Positions 26,981-35,632 of a stretch of DNA of 64,000 nucleotides are shown here, in pieces. Origin of the DNA: Mucilaginibacter sp. SJ (GTDB taxonomy: Bacteria; Bacteroidota; Bacteroidia; Sphingobacteriales; Sphingobacteriaceae); contig NZ_CP118631.1 in the NCBI RefSeq assembly GCF_028993635.1, forward strand, positions 6,262,001-6,326,000, given 5' to 3'. The position numbers were made by a program, and so were the translations under genes. Below the pieces are notes generated by a model. It saw nothing but the letters and a program-made list of their open reading frames with translations. It had not been told where the DNA came from and made no database searches. Position 1 is the stretch's first letter, and the number at the start of each line of letters is the position of its first letter.

Positions 26981-28035
26981 TTGAATCGGAAAGTTAAATT
27001 TACAATGAATTCCCTGATATTGGAGTCGCGGTGTACCGATAAAGTGTAGCGCCCGGGATAAAGCAGGTCGAGCCTTCTTTTCGTATTGACAATACCGATG
27101 CCATTACTATCTTCCAACTGAGCTGTTTGTTCTTCAAAAAGGGAATTTCTGATCTCCAGCTTCAACTCTTCGGCAGATTGACTGATCTCTATATAAATGT
27201 AACTTGGGTGTACCCCGCTGATGCCATGCTTAAAGGCATTTTCAACAAATGGCAGGAAAAGCATGGGGCCTATGTCGTGATTTTTTAAGCTGGCCTGTTT
27301 TTCAAAAATGATCTGTACATCATCGCTCAGCCTCAGTTTCATCAGCTTGATATAGTCTTCCATAAATTTGATCTCCTTTTCCAGGTCGGTCAGATCATTC
27401 TTTGTTTCATAAATAACATAACGCATCATATGCGAAAGTGTATAAACCGCATCTTTGGAGGCCACAGGGTTGCTATCAGCGAGTGCATAAATGGTATGCA
27501 GGATATTAAAAAAGAAGTGCGGATTGATCTGTGCTTTTAAAAAAGAAAGCTCAGAGCTGATTTTTTCCTGTTCGGTAGCACGGAAGGCTTCCTGGTCGGC
27601 CTTGATTTTCCTGGAGACCGCGATGATTGTACTCACTCCGAGTAAAACAAGTGCAGTTATAATAGTCCAATAATTATAAACATGGTTATCGTCAGATGAT
27701 TTTTTAGCCGGGTTTTTGTAAACTTTGGTAAATACAGCTTTCCAGCCGGTCACTTCATCTAACCAATTGTTTAAGTACACAACGGAGACGAGAATAGCTA
27801 TCATCAAAAGAACAAATAATACAGCCTTGTTTTTGTAAATCAATTGGGGCGTAAAATAAAACAGATTGGCATAGAATAATGTTGCCCATACCAAATGTAT
27901 CAATACCTGTTTGATCCAAAATTCACCGGGGAGTTTTAAGGGCCAGGATAATGGGAATAACATTAACGCTAATAAACAGGCCACTATATAAAAGTGAACT
28001 GAGAAAAAGATCTTCTTTAAGCCTGAAAAAGCCAT
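26977..28035 (-). CDS. LytS-like sensor histidine kinase (His_kinase family)
   Basis: 352 residues with four predicted membrane segments in the first half (about 12-30, 43-60, 70-90, 118-140) and no large periplasmic domain. The His_kinase motif LKAQINPHFFFNILHTIYAL carries His173, and the ATPase N-box-like part is LPFVENAFKHG, with GIGIVNTKRRLDLLY near the end. It phosphorylates the LytTR regulator encoded with a 4-bp overlap. The leader contains a classic terminator hairpin 28 bp before the ATG (28063-28097), which suggests that its own expression is attenuated. Confidence 0.95.
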   Translation of the reverse strand: MAFSGLKKIFFSVHFYIVACLLALMLFPLSWPLKLPGEFWIKQVLIHLVWATLFYANLFYFTPQLIYKNKAVLFVLLMIAILVSVVYLNNWLDEVTGWKAVFTKVYKNPAKKSSDDNHVYNYWTIITALVLLGVSTIIAVSRKIKADQEAFRATEQEKISSELSFLKAQINPHFFFNILHTIYALADSNPVASKDAVYTLSHMMRYVIYETKNDLTDLEKEIKFMEDYIKLMKLRLSDDVQIIFEKQASLKNHDIGPMLFLPFVENAFKHGISGVHPSYIYIEISQSAEELKLEIRNSLFEEQTAQLEDSNGIGIVNTKRRLDLLYPGRYTLSVHRDSNIREFIVNLTFRFK

Positions 28036-28367
28036 ATCGGGAATTTACCATAAAAATAGCGGAAAAAAGTGCGTTTTGTTTCTCAGGCAAAACGCACCAT
28101 ACTGTAATAAAATACAGTAATCAACTAAATCCCATCTCAGCGGGATGATGCAAATGACCAAATGTTTTTTTTATTTTTTTTAAGGAATAGACGGTTTACA
28201 GGAATTAATAGACAGAATGACAACTTTTATCTATAGTTTTTATTGAAAATTCCTCAATCGCCAAGCTATAGACTCTAACGTTCGTTTGGTCTATTATTAA
28301 GGCCGATCCGTCTATTCTGCAGATTTTGATCAATGTATTTGCTTTGTTTTGTTTCAAAATCTCGAAT
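28036..28367. promoter_or_regulatory. Divergent intergenic region with kinase-leader hairpins
   Basis: 332 bp between divergent genes. It holds the minus-strand terminator-like hairpin (28063-28097), a second small hairpin TACTGTA/TACAGTA (28100-28119), and a T-rich tract around 28162-28182. No clear TAnnTTTG box was found for the outer-membrane protein gene. Confidence 0.5.
28063..28097 (-). terminator. Terminator/attenuator in the histidine-kinase leader
   Basis: On the minus strand: GTGCGTTTTG, a 9-nt loop, CAAAACGCAC, then TTTTTT. Perfect 10-bp stem directly followed by six T, 28 bp before the kinase ATG. It could end a short leader RNA or control read-through into the kinase operon. Confidence 0.7.
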
Positions 28368-30923
28368 ATGGGAACTGAAAATTACAAGCTCAAGTTAAAA
28401 AATACCACGAGCCTGCGGGCATTGAAACTGATAACATGGTTTTTATTGGCGGCAGGAACCGTGCAAGCCCAACAGCCAGCTGGCCCGCCATCAGGGGCCT
28501 CTTTGGGTAATGGAACCATCTCAGGAACCGTAATAGACTCCCTGACTAAAAAGCCACTTGACTATTCGACAGTAAGCTTATTTAAAGCAGGCACAACTGC
28601 TCCAATGAACGGCAGCCTGACAGATCAGAAAGGGAGTTTCAAAATCACCGGTGTAGCGCCCGGAACTTATCGCGTCCAAATCGCTTTTATAGGTTACTCT
28701 ACCAAAACAATTGACGGCGTTATTTTAACGGGAACCAAAACCGACAGGAACCTTGGGCAGGTTATCGTTTCGCCAAGTGCTAAGATGCTGGCCGATGTTC
28801 AGGTTACCGGGCAAAGAGCCCTGGTGGAGAACCATATTGATAAATTAGTTTTTAATGCGGAAAAAGATGTGACCAGTGCCGGCGGTAATGCTTCTGACAT
28901 CCTGCGCAAAGTGCCCATGGTTTCGGTTGACATGGACGGCAATGTTTCCCTTCGCGGAAATCAGAACGTACGGATACTGATCAATGGCAAGCCTTCAGGC
29001 GCGTTGGTAACCAACGCGGGCGACGTTTTGAAATCCATGCCTTCCGATCAGATCAAGAATATTGAAGTGATAACGGCGCCGTCGGCTAAATATGATGCGG
29101 AAGGTTCGGCCGGCATCATCAATATCATCACGAAGAAGAAGGAGGTTGCCGGTGTAAGCGGCTCCATCAATATGGGTATAGGCACCCGTCAAAACAATGA
29201 GAGCGGGAATATCAACTTCAACAAAAATAAACTAAGCATTACAGCTAACCTGGGTTATAACGTTGGATGGCCACAAACCACTTATCAATCCTTCAGCAGT
29301 CGAAATACCGAACTGGGTACATCATCCTCGTCAAACGGGCAAAATACATCAAACCGTCATTTTACCAATGGCTCGGCATCTTTGGGATATGATTTTAATG
29401 ATCAAAACACGTTTAACTCTACTTTTAGCCTTAGGGGCGGGGCATTTAAAAATAAAGGTAATTCGGTAAATAGTAATAATTCTGCATCAGAGGGGAATAT
29501 CGATTATACAGCCTTAACAAGCAACGAATTCAAAGTCTCCAATTTTGACTGGAATAACGATTTTACTCATAAGTTTAAAAAGGAAGGTGAAGAATTAAGC
29601 TTTGCTTTTCAATGGACACATGGTACATCAGATGTAAACTATCTGTCAGAATATTCTGCTTTTACCCAAAACCAGCGTGCGGTTAACAACGGTACCAATA
29701 ATGAATACACTTACCAGTTGGATTACGTACTGCCTGTCAGCAAGGTATTTAAGCTGGAAACAGGTGCGAAAAGTATTTTAAGGAGAATCTCCAGCGAATA
29801 CGATTTTTTTAATCCTGATGCTTCCGGAGCGTACGTATTTAATGCGGCCACATCCAACACCTATAGTTACGACCAGGATGTATACTCGGGCTACGGCTTG
29901 CTTACAGCAAATTTGAAAGATGGTTTTACAGTTCAGGCAGGTGCCCGGTTAGAGAATACAAAAATTAATGGAAATTCGGGCAATGTCAGTGCAGGCCTGG
30001 CACCTTTTGATAATACGTATACCAATTTTATTCCAAGCTTTGTGATTTCAAAAGCTTTAACGCCCACCCAAACGCTGAAACTAAGCTATAGTAAGCGTAT
30101 CCAGCGGCCGAGCCTGCAATATTTAAACCCGTTTCTGAACACCAGTAATCCTCTTAACCAATCGCAGGGTAACCCGGAATTGTCGCCCGAAATTACGCAG
30201 ACCGTAGAAATGACTTATTCCACCTTCATCAAAAGCAGTGTGATCAATGCCTCCGTTTACTACAGGAAGACCGATGATATTATTGAAAGCTATGTGCGTA
30301 CTGTGCCTTATACTACGGTGGATAATAGCGGGAACCCGGTTACCAGGGATGTTTCCCTAACCAATTACCTTAACGTGGGTAACAATAATTCCATTGGTGT
30401 AACCTTCTTTGGCTCAACAGAACTGTTCAGGGTCCTCACCATACGGGGCAACGTTAATGCGTTTACCTATAAGCCGCAGGTGATCAGCAGCCTGCAACAG
30501 GCAAGCCAGTCTACCTATGTTCAGTACAATGCTTTTATTAGTGGAACAGTAAAAATAAACAAAGCATTGTCTGCCGAAACTTTTTTGATCCAGAACTCGG
30601 CAAGGAGAACTTTCCAGGGAACAAACCCTTCTTTCAATTTGTGGGTGATAGGTTTGAAGCAGGATGTTTGGAAAAAACGCGGAACGATTGGTTTGAACAT
30701 TACGCAGCCATTTAAGGATTATAAAGACTTTACCTCCAATATCAATAGCGGTCCGCTTAGTCAAAGCAGCAGGTTCTCGGTGCCGTTCAGATCTTTTGGC
30801 GTTAGCTTTGCCTATAATTTCGGCAAAATGAATTTTGGTCCGCAAATGCCAAAGAAGAAACGCGGCGTTAACAATGATGATTTAAAACAGGGCGACAGCA
30901 ATGGGCAGGGGGCGCAAAACTGA
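28368..30923 (+). CDS. Outer-membrane beta-barrel protein with CarboxypepD_reg-like domain (TonB-receptor-like, OMP_b-brl_3 type)
   Basis: About 851 residues from the ATG at 28368; an upstream TTG start (28326) is less likely because the chosen start gives a normal signal peptide (LITWFLLAAGTVQAQ). A carboxypeptidase-like regulatory domain (about 50-130, GTISGTVIDSLTKKPLDYSTVSLF) is followed by a plug-like domain (DILRKVPMVSVDMDGNVSLRGNQNVRILINGKPSG, PSAKYDAEGSAGIINIITKK) and a large barrel. This type, shorter than SusC and lacking a SusD partner, is frequent in Bacteroidota; cargo is unknown. It is divergent from the LytS/LytTR genes, its probable regulators. The C-terminus is a hydrophilic, Lys/Asn-rich tail. 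Confidence 0.93.
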   Translation: MGTENYKLKLKNTTSLRALKLITWFLLAAGTVQAQQPAGPPSGASLGNGTISGTVIDSLTKKPLDYSTVSLFKAGTTAPMNGSLTDQKGSFKITGVAPGTYRVQIAFIGYSTKTIDGVILTGTKTDRNLGQVIVSPSAKMLADVQVTGQRALVENHIDKLVFNAEKDVTSAGGNASDILRKVPMVSVDMDGNVSLRGNQNVRILINGKPSGALVTNAGDVLKSMPSDQIKNIEVITAPSAKYDAEGSAGIINIITKKKEVAGVSGSINMGIGTRQNNESGNINFNKNKLSITANLGYNVGWPQTTYQSFSSRNTELGTSSSSNGQNTSNRHFTNGSASLGYDFNDQNTFNSTFSLRGGAFKNKGNSVNSNNSASEGNIDYTALTSNEFKVSNFDWNNDFTHKFKKEGEELSFAFQWTHGTSDVNYLSEYSAFTQNQRAVNNGTNNEYTYQLDYVLPVSKVFKLETGAKSILRRISSEYDFFNPDASGAYVFNAATSNTYSYDQDVYSGYGLLTANLKDGFTVQAGARLENTKINGNSGNVSAGLAPFDNTYTNFIPSFVISKALTPTQTLKLSYSKRIQRPSLQYLNPFLNTSNPLNQSQGNPELSPEITQTVEMTYSTFIKSSVINASVYYRKTDDIIESYVRTVPYTTVDNSGNPVTRDVSLTNYLNVGNNNSIGVTFFGSTELFRVLTIRGNVNAFTYKPQVISSLQQASQSTYVQYNAFISGTVKINKALSAETFLIQNSARRTFQGTNPSFNLWVIGLKQDVWKKRGTIGLNITQPFKDYKDFTSNINSGPLSQSSRFSVPFRSFGVSFAYNFGKMNFGPQMPKKKRGVNNDDLKQGDSNGQGAQN

Positions 30924-31060
30924 TAGACAATATTAAGAGTAGCTTTGTCTTCTAAATGTGTTTAAGTATGTTCCGTATCCATTGACCATGCCTTCTAAAA
31001 AATAAACGGGTTATTCTATAACACTTTAATTTACTCAATGTTTATTTGACTTTTCTTACC

Positions 31061-31101
31061 ACTACGCGGTTCTGTGCTCTTAGAGCACAGAACCGCGTAG
31101 T
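31061..31101. repeat. 41-bp palindrome
   Basis: Two perfect 20-nt arms (left arm ACTACGCGGTTCTGTGCTCT) around a single central T. It is not followed by a T tract on either strand, so it is not a standard intrinsic terminator. It may be a protein-binding site, a REP-like unit or a remnant of a palindromic mobile repeat. Confidence 0.8.
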
Positions 31102-31322
31102 CTCACTTGCCATAAAACATAGGTTTTACTCATGACCCGGTTAATAACCAAATTATTAATAACAAATGCTTTCAATGATTTCGTAAGGGTAGTTCTGTAC
31201 ATTTTGCCGGTTTAGGTCCCTGCGAAATCAGGTCTGGTACGTTGCTCTTTTACCTCAAATCATGGCAAGGTTCGGGGCCGTACAATTTGAATAAACTTGA
31301 ATGGATTTGAACAGTAAATGAA

Positions 31323-31353
31323 TTTGATATAAATGGCACCTCCTGTAAATTTA
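31323..31353 (+). promoter_or_regulatory. Candidate Bacteroidota promoter for the beta-helix gene
   Basis: TTTG, exact 19-nt spacer, then TAAATTTA, one base off the TAnnTTTG -7 consensus. The expected transcript start is about 45 bp before the ATG at 31404. Confidence 0.45.
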
Positions 31354-31403
31354 ATTGAGCAAAACGGTTTACATGTTAACCGACATCAATTAATCATAAA
31401 CCA

Positions 31404-32435
31404 ATGAAAAAGTTAAGATTTTTATTTCTGCTGTTACCGCTTATCGGGAGCCTGCGCCTTCAGGCCCAAATTTTGTATGTTGATCCAGCCAAAGGTAAAG
31501 AAGCAGCTTCGGGCTCCGCAACCGATCCGCTGTTAAGCCTTGAAAAAGCAGTGACATTGGCAGGCTCCTTTACGGGAGAACAGCCGGTTACCATCAAACT
31601 TGCACCCGGCTTATATGTGGTAGCGCATGAAATGATCATCAAAACTGCGAAAAATGAGGATGATCACTCAAAACTTACCATTGAGGCGGTTATTATGCCG
31701 GATGACCCCGACTGGCAGCCGGCGAAAATGCCGGTTATCCAATCCGTGTCGCCAAATAATTCTGAGGTACAGTTTATTCATTGTGTGGGCTTCCTGGTCG
31801 CTAAGAATAATGTAAGTTTTAAAGGCTTAAAATTCGTTGGTAATTCGCACCCGGAGGTGCCTTATTATTATCCCATTACCCGTGAAGATGAAAACCTGAA
31901 CGGGCTTGAAGTTTCCCAGTGTTATTTCATCGGCGAGAAAAATGCCGCCCGCCTGCAAAGCGGGCTCTGGACACATGGTGCCGGTATCCATGTTGATCAT
32001 TGCATATTTTATAACTGTCGTAATGCAATGGTGCTGATAAAAGGAATAAAGGATTTCTCATTAACCAATTCCATTATTTACGGTGCTTATGAATCGGGCA
32101 TTTGGTACGGCCTCTCTGACGCTCCCTTTGTTTTTGACCATAATATTGTAACCCATTGCAAATTTTTTTGGGTGAGGCCTGATAAGACACAACCCGCTTA
32201 CACGTTCAGTAATTCCCTTATCACGGAAAATGATGGCTATCTGGGCTATATCTCTAACGAACTGATCCCGGCAATAACAAACAATCTGATTGAAAAAAAT
32301 ATTAAAAAAACAGGAAAGGTACTATTGGTGGAGATTAAAACGGAAAAGCAACAACCTCATAATTACCTGAACCTTGCGCCGGGCTCGGCGGGCAGCGACA
32401 TACCTGCCGGGATATTTAAAAATGATAAAAAGTAA
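31404..32435 (+). CDS. Secreted right-handed parallel beta-helix protein, function unknown
   Basis: 343 residues with a signal peptide ending LRLQAQ. It opens with LYVDPAKGKEAASGSATDPLLSLEKAV, the usual start of pectate-lyase-fold proteins, followed by repeated beta-helix coils (VAKNNVSFKGLKFVGN, GLEVSQCYFIG, GIHVDHCIFYNCRNAMVLIKG, FSLTNSIIYGAYESGIWYG, FVFDHNIVTHC). No catalytic motif of a named lyase or hydrolase family was recognised. Probably a periplasmic or surface carbohydrate-active enzyme. It is convergent with the DUF6807 gene and its stop codon lies inside a hairpin (32407-32453). Confidence 0.8.
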   Translation: MKKLRFLFLLLPLIGSLRLQAQILYVDPAKGKEAASGSATDPLLSLEKAVTLAGSFTGEQPVTIKLAPGLYVVAHEMIIKTAKNEDDHSKLTIEAVIMPDDPDWQPAKMPVIQSVSPNNSEVQFIHCVGFLVAKNNVSFKGLKFVGNSHPEVPYYYPITREDENLNGLEVSQCYFIGEKNAARLQSGLWTHGAGIHVDHCIFYNCRNAMVLIKGIKDFSLTNSIIYGAYESGIWYGLSDAPFVFDHNIVTHCKFFWVRPDKTQPAYTFSNSLITENDGYLGYISNELIPAITNNLIEKNIKKTGKVLLVEIKTEKQQPHNYLNLAPGSAGSDIPAGIFKNDKK

Positions 32436-32453
32436 TCCTGATAAATATCCCGG
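32407..32453. terminator. Shared hairpin between convergent genes
   Basis: Perfect 12-bp stem CCGGGATATTTA / TAAATATCCCGG around a 23-nt loop that includes the stop codon of the beta-helix gene. Placed between convergent genes it could serve both directions, though T tracts are weak. Confidence 0.5.
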
Positions 32454-32474
32454 ACTGGTTTGTTTGGTACGATA

Positions 32475-33521
32475 CTATTTAAATGACTTAAAAGCCGCAG
32501 CAGCCTGGTTTAATTGCGCTGCGCTGTTGGTTTGCGGGCCATTGTGTATGATGATCCGATACCTGAATGTTACTGATTCGCCTTTCTTTAAAGTAAGGTT
32601 CTTTTCAGATTTGCCGTTGGTAAACACCTTTTCGCCCAGCGGATTGGCTGCAAACAGTCCATAGCCACGGGCATGCCAAAAAGTAGGATAATTAGGATTT
32701 TGAGGATGATCAATAATGGTGACGCTTACCGAATCGGCTCCAATTTTACCATATACCTTGCACCAAACGCCGCGGGTGCTCCATGCGTCGTTACCTGTTT
32801 TGCCCTCGCTTGTAAGGTAAGTGCCGTTGGCAACTTTATCGGTACCACCTTTTACTATGGTTACATTGCCTTTATCGTCGGTAAATTTCTGATCGGCAGG
32901 GTCAGGGATTTGCAGCTCATGGGCCAGGCGCAGGCCAAGCATGCCGTCTTTGGCATCTTTAAAAAGAGCGTCCTTATCCGCAGTAAGCGTAGTTACACGG
33001 TCAATGATCCGTTCCTGGGTATTTCCGCTAAATTCAAAACGGGTTTGCTCTTCCAGTATCACCTGCTTTTGCTGGTCTGTCCAGTTTGCATGATAGGCCA
33101 GTATGCCTTTTGTACCATCTTTTGTTTCCAGAATTTTGTCGGTGCGGATCCAGCCATAACTGCTCTTTTTAGCCGCGGGTATGGCATAGGAGTTATTCCA
33201 GAAATCCAGACCGTTCAGGTTTTCAAAGTTAAACCATAACCCTATGTGATGCGGGTGATCTGTAGGGTCGCCGGGTCGTGGGGCCAGCGGAAAGCCGCGG
33301 GTTACCAATGTGCCGTTTGCCGACCGCAAAGGATAAAGAACGGGTTTTTCTAAACTGTCCGGATACAGGAAACTGGTAAAGGGTTTTCCACCTATCAGGA
33401 TATCTATTTTATTATTTGTTGTTTTTACCAGCCTTACCGGTTCGGCTTTTTGAGCTTGGGCCGTTACTGCAAACAGGGTGTTTGCGGCAAAAACAAAAGC
33501 CCAGTTTTTTAATACTCTCAT
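32475..33521 (-). CDS. DUF6807 (PmoA-like) secreted protein
   Basis: 348 residues with signal peptide (MRVLKNWAFVFAANTLFAVTAQAQ). Motifs typical of the family once labelled methane oxygenase PmoA and now DUF6807 are present: LIGGKPFTSFLYPD, KPVLYPLRSANGTLVTRGFP, DHPHHIGLWFNFENLNGLDFWNN, RLAHELQI and FWHARGYGLFAANPLG. The name does not imply methane oxidation; these proteins occur in polysaccharide-degradation loci and the fold resembles carbohydrate-active beta-sandwiches. The HPHH pair may be a metal or substrate site. It lies 200 bp downstream of the Gfo/Idh/MocA gene in the same direction, a common pairing. Confidence 0.85.
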   Translation of the reverse strand: MRVLKNWAFVFAANTLFAVTAQAQKAEPVRLVKTTNNKIDILIGGKPFTSFLYPDSLEKPVLYPLRSANGTLVTRGFPLAPRPGDPTDHPHHIGLWFNFENLNGLDFWNNSYAIPAAKKSSYGWIRTDKILETKDGTKGILAYHANWTDQQKQVILEEQTRFEFSGNTQERIIDRVTTLTADKDALFKDAKDGMLGLRLAHELQIPDPADQKFTDDKGNVTIVKGGTDKVANGTYLTSEGKTGNDAWSTRGVWCKVYGKIGADSVSVTIIDHPQNPNYPTFWHARGYGLFAANPLGEKVFTNGKSEKNLTLKKGESVTFRYRIIIHNGPQTNSAAQLNQAAAAFKSFK

Positions 33522-33564
33522 GGATAGATGGGGTTATATGATTAGTGTGTAAGATTAACTACAT

Positions 33565-33697
33565 GGAGAGGGGGAATCTACGATTCCTCTCTCTTGGGGG
33601 GGTAGGGGTGTGTTTTTGCTGTTTGCTTATCGCTTGCGCAACACACCCCTGCTATCGCTGGTTCCGCCGCTCACCCTCTCGAGAGGGGGGGAATCTT
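33565..33697. repeat. Small palindromic repeat element (MITE/REP-like) in intergenic DNA
   Basis: About 133 bp between two same-strand genes. Near-identical ends (GAGAGGGGGAATCT at 33566, GAGAGGGGGGGAATCT at 33681) enclose an inverted repeat, AGGGGTGTGTT and AACACACCCCT (33604-33649). G/C-rich tracts contrast with the surrounding A/T-rich DNA. It looks like a non-coding mobile repeat. Confidence 0.6.
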
Positions 33698-33721
33698 TCC
33701 TTTAACTTACATCATTAAGCG

Positions 33722-35077
33722 TTAATATTTAAATACTTTACCATTAGCCATCACCTCCTGGGTAGCTTCATCAAAAGTTGCTTTATAACCGGTATGTACG
33801 GCAGCGTTGGTCATGATGTTGGCTATTGAATGGCTATAGCCGGCTTCAACCGGGGCGTTTGGCTGCTTACGGCTGCGCACGCATTCCATCCAGTTGCGTA
33901 CGTGGTTTGAAGTAAGTACATCGCCTCCTGTATTGGCCGACGCTACTACCTTTTCTGTATTGGCCAGGCTAATCTCAGGCAGCAGGTTTGCCTTCATATG
34001 CATGGCATCGGCCATTTTTTGAGTAAGGCCTCCTTTTGGTGATACTGTATTGGTGATCAGGTTAAGCTCGCCGCCATTTGAATAGTAAATTTCGGCCGGG
34101 TGCTCATCACCATTATGCATCCGTGAGCCAAAAGTAACCTGGAAGCCGGTTGAAGGATCATTAAGCGGACCGTAATCAAATGCGGCCAGTATGGTATCCC
34201 AGTTACGGCGCCCATCTTTCCACATATAGATGCCGCCGTTGGCAACTACACTACGGGGGTGTTTTAAGCCCGTAAACCAGTGTACAGTATCAATCTGATG
34301 GCTCATCCACTGTCCGGGCAGCCCTGACGAGTACGGCCAAAACAGGCGGTACTCCAGGTATTTACGCGGGTCGAAATCTTCATAAGGCCTGTTCATGATA
34401 AAGCGTTTCCAGTCGGTATCCTGTTCCTTCAGCTGTCCTAATAGCTCCGGCCGGCGCCAGCGTCCGGGTTGGTTCACGTTCCAGGTAAGCTCAACCATGG
34501 TGATAGGCCCAAATTTGCCCGAACTGATAAATTCGTTAGCAGCATGATAATTAGCGCCGCTTCTGCGCTGCGATCCAATTTGCACAATTTTGCCCGATTC
34601 CTTTACCGCTTTTAAGGCAGCCCGGTTATCTTCCATGGTTTCGGCAAATGGTTTTTCTACATACGCGTCACATCCGGCCTTTACTGCTTCAATAGCATGG
34701 CGCGCATGCTGAAAATCGGCAGTGCTGATGAATACAGCATCTACGCTTTTACTATCATATAATTCTTCATTATTGCGGTAAGCTTTTACATCATGCTGCA
34801 TTTTTTCTTTCCAGAGGGCAGAGCCTTCTTCCCGCCGCCTGTTCCAGATATCAGATACGGCCACCACATCAAAGTTGAGTTCTTTATAATGGTTCATGAA
34901 ACTGGGCACGTGTGAGCTTTTGTGCCTGTCTGAAAAGCCCACAACCCCAACCCTGACCCGATCATTGGCGCCAATGATACGTTTATAACTTTGTGCGCTC
35001 CAGCTTTTGGGGGTAAGCATAATTCCGGCCCCGGCTAACGAGGCCTGCCTGATAAAGGTACGGCGTGATTTTTCCAT
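33722..35077 (-). CDS. Gfo/Idh/MocA-family oxidoreductase, Tat-exported
   Basis: 451 residues. Twin-arginine signal SRRTFIRQASLAGAGIML at 4-21 implies folded export to the periplasm. The NAD(P)-binding fold starts at VRVGVVGFSDRHKSSH (about 42-57), then VEKPFAETMEDN with the family EKP catalytic lysine, and a C-terminal alpha/beta domain. Such enzymes oxidise or epimerise sugars and are abundant in Bacteroidota; one subgroup (GH109) cleaves N-acetylgalactosamine with NAD, so glycosidase activity cannot be excluded. It is followed on the same strand by the DUF6807 gene after a repeat-bearing 200-bp gap. Confidence 0.93.
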   Translation of the reverse strand: MEKSRRTFIRQASLAGAGIMLTPKSWSAQSYKRIIGANDRVRVGVVGFSDRHKSSHVPSFMNHYKELNFDVVAVSDIWNRRREEGSALWKEKMQHDVKAYRNNEELYDSKSVDAVFISTADFQHARHAIEAVKAGCDAYVEKPFAETMEDNRAALKAVKESGKIVQIGSQRRSGANYHAANEFISSGKFGPITMVELTWNVNQPGRWRRPELLGQLKEQDTDWKRFIMNRPYEDFDPRKYLEYRLFWPYSSGLPGQWMSHQIDTVHWFTGLKHPRSVVANGGIYMWKDGRRNWDTILAAFDYGPLNDPSTGFQVTFGSRMHNGDEHPAEIYYSNGGELNLITNTVSPKGGLTQKMADAMHMKANLLPEISLANTEKVVASANTGGDVLTSNHVRNWMECVRSRKQPNAPVEAGYSHSIANIMTNAAVHTGYKATFDEATQEVMANGKVFKY

Positions 35078-35632
35078 GTAGTAAATAGTTTGATTTGCAG
35101 GTTGTTTTTCTTCAAAATACCGGTACCGTCAGGGGGCAGGTACCTGCATTTTTTGCTGATTAAAAGGTAAACTGGTTAAAGCCGACACTTATGCGCGGCT
35201 AAATCAAATATCGAAGAATAGAATTGAAAAGCAATAGCGTTTTTAACTGTTAATGTAACAATAATACTGTTTTTTGCAGATCAGATTTCCTTAAACATTA
35301 ACCTGTTTGAAAAATGTAACAGGTTAATATTTAATTAAGCTAAATTGGCTAAGCATTAAGCATAATTACCATGTATTTTATTTTCTTTAGATACTTATCA
35401 TTTTGTTTTTCAGTGTTTTCTCGTTTAATTAACCTGTCTATTAATGAAATTGAAAGGCATTTTCGCAAGTGATGCGCTAATTTATATTTATATGGCATAT
35501 TAATTAGCCCGCAATCGGGGGCAAACTGATTGTAAATGCTATTAGTTTAATACAATTATTTTATTTTAGTTTGTACCGGTCGATACTGATCTTGTATCGC
35601 AATAAACCTATATTAATTTTAAGCAATCAGAA
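35078..35632. promoter_or_regulatory. Long divergent intergenic region with repeated ATTAACCTGT motif
   Basis: 555 bp, A/T rich, between the oxidoreductase and the ECF sigma gene. At 35298-35328 an inverted repeat ATTAACCTGTT, 10-nt spacer, AACAGGTTAAT is perfect; a third half-site ATTAACCTGT is at 35428-35437. This could be an operator for either divergent gene. No gene was seen. Confidence 0.4.

Larger units (their letters stand above)
30924..31403. other. Intergenic region with a 41-bp palindrome
   Basis: 480 bp without a supported gene. It contains the 41-bp near-perfect palindrome at 31061-31101 and a candidate promoter for the downstream beta-helix gene at 31323-31353. The rest is unremarkable. 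Confidence 0.55.

Noticed and set aside
28326..28367. TTG start for the outer-membrane barrel protein
   Set aside because: The ATG at 28368 gives a cleaner signal peptide.
32475..33521. Methane monooxygenase subunit (name PmoA)
   Set aside because: The family label is historical; soluble secreted protein in a glycan locus with no membrane segments of true PmoA.
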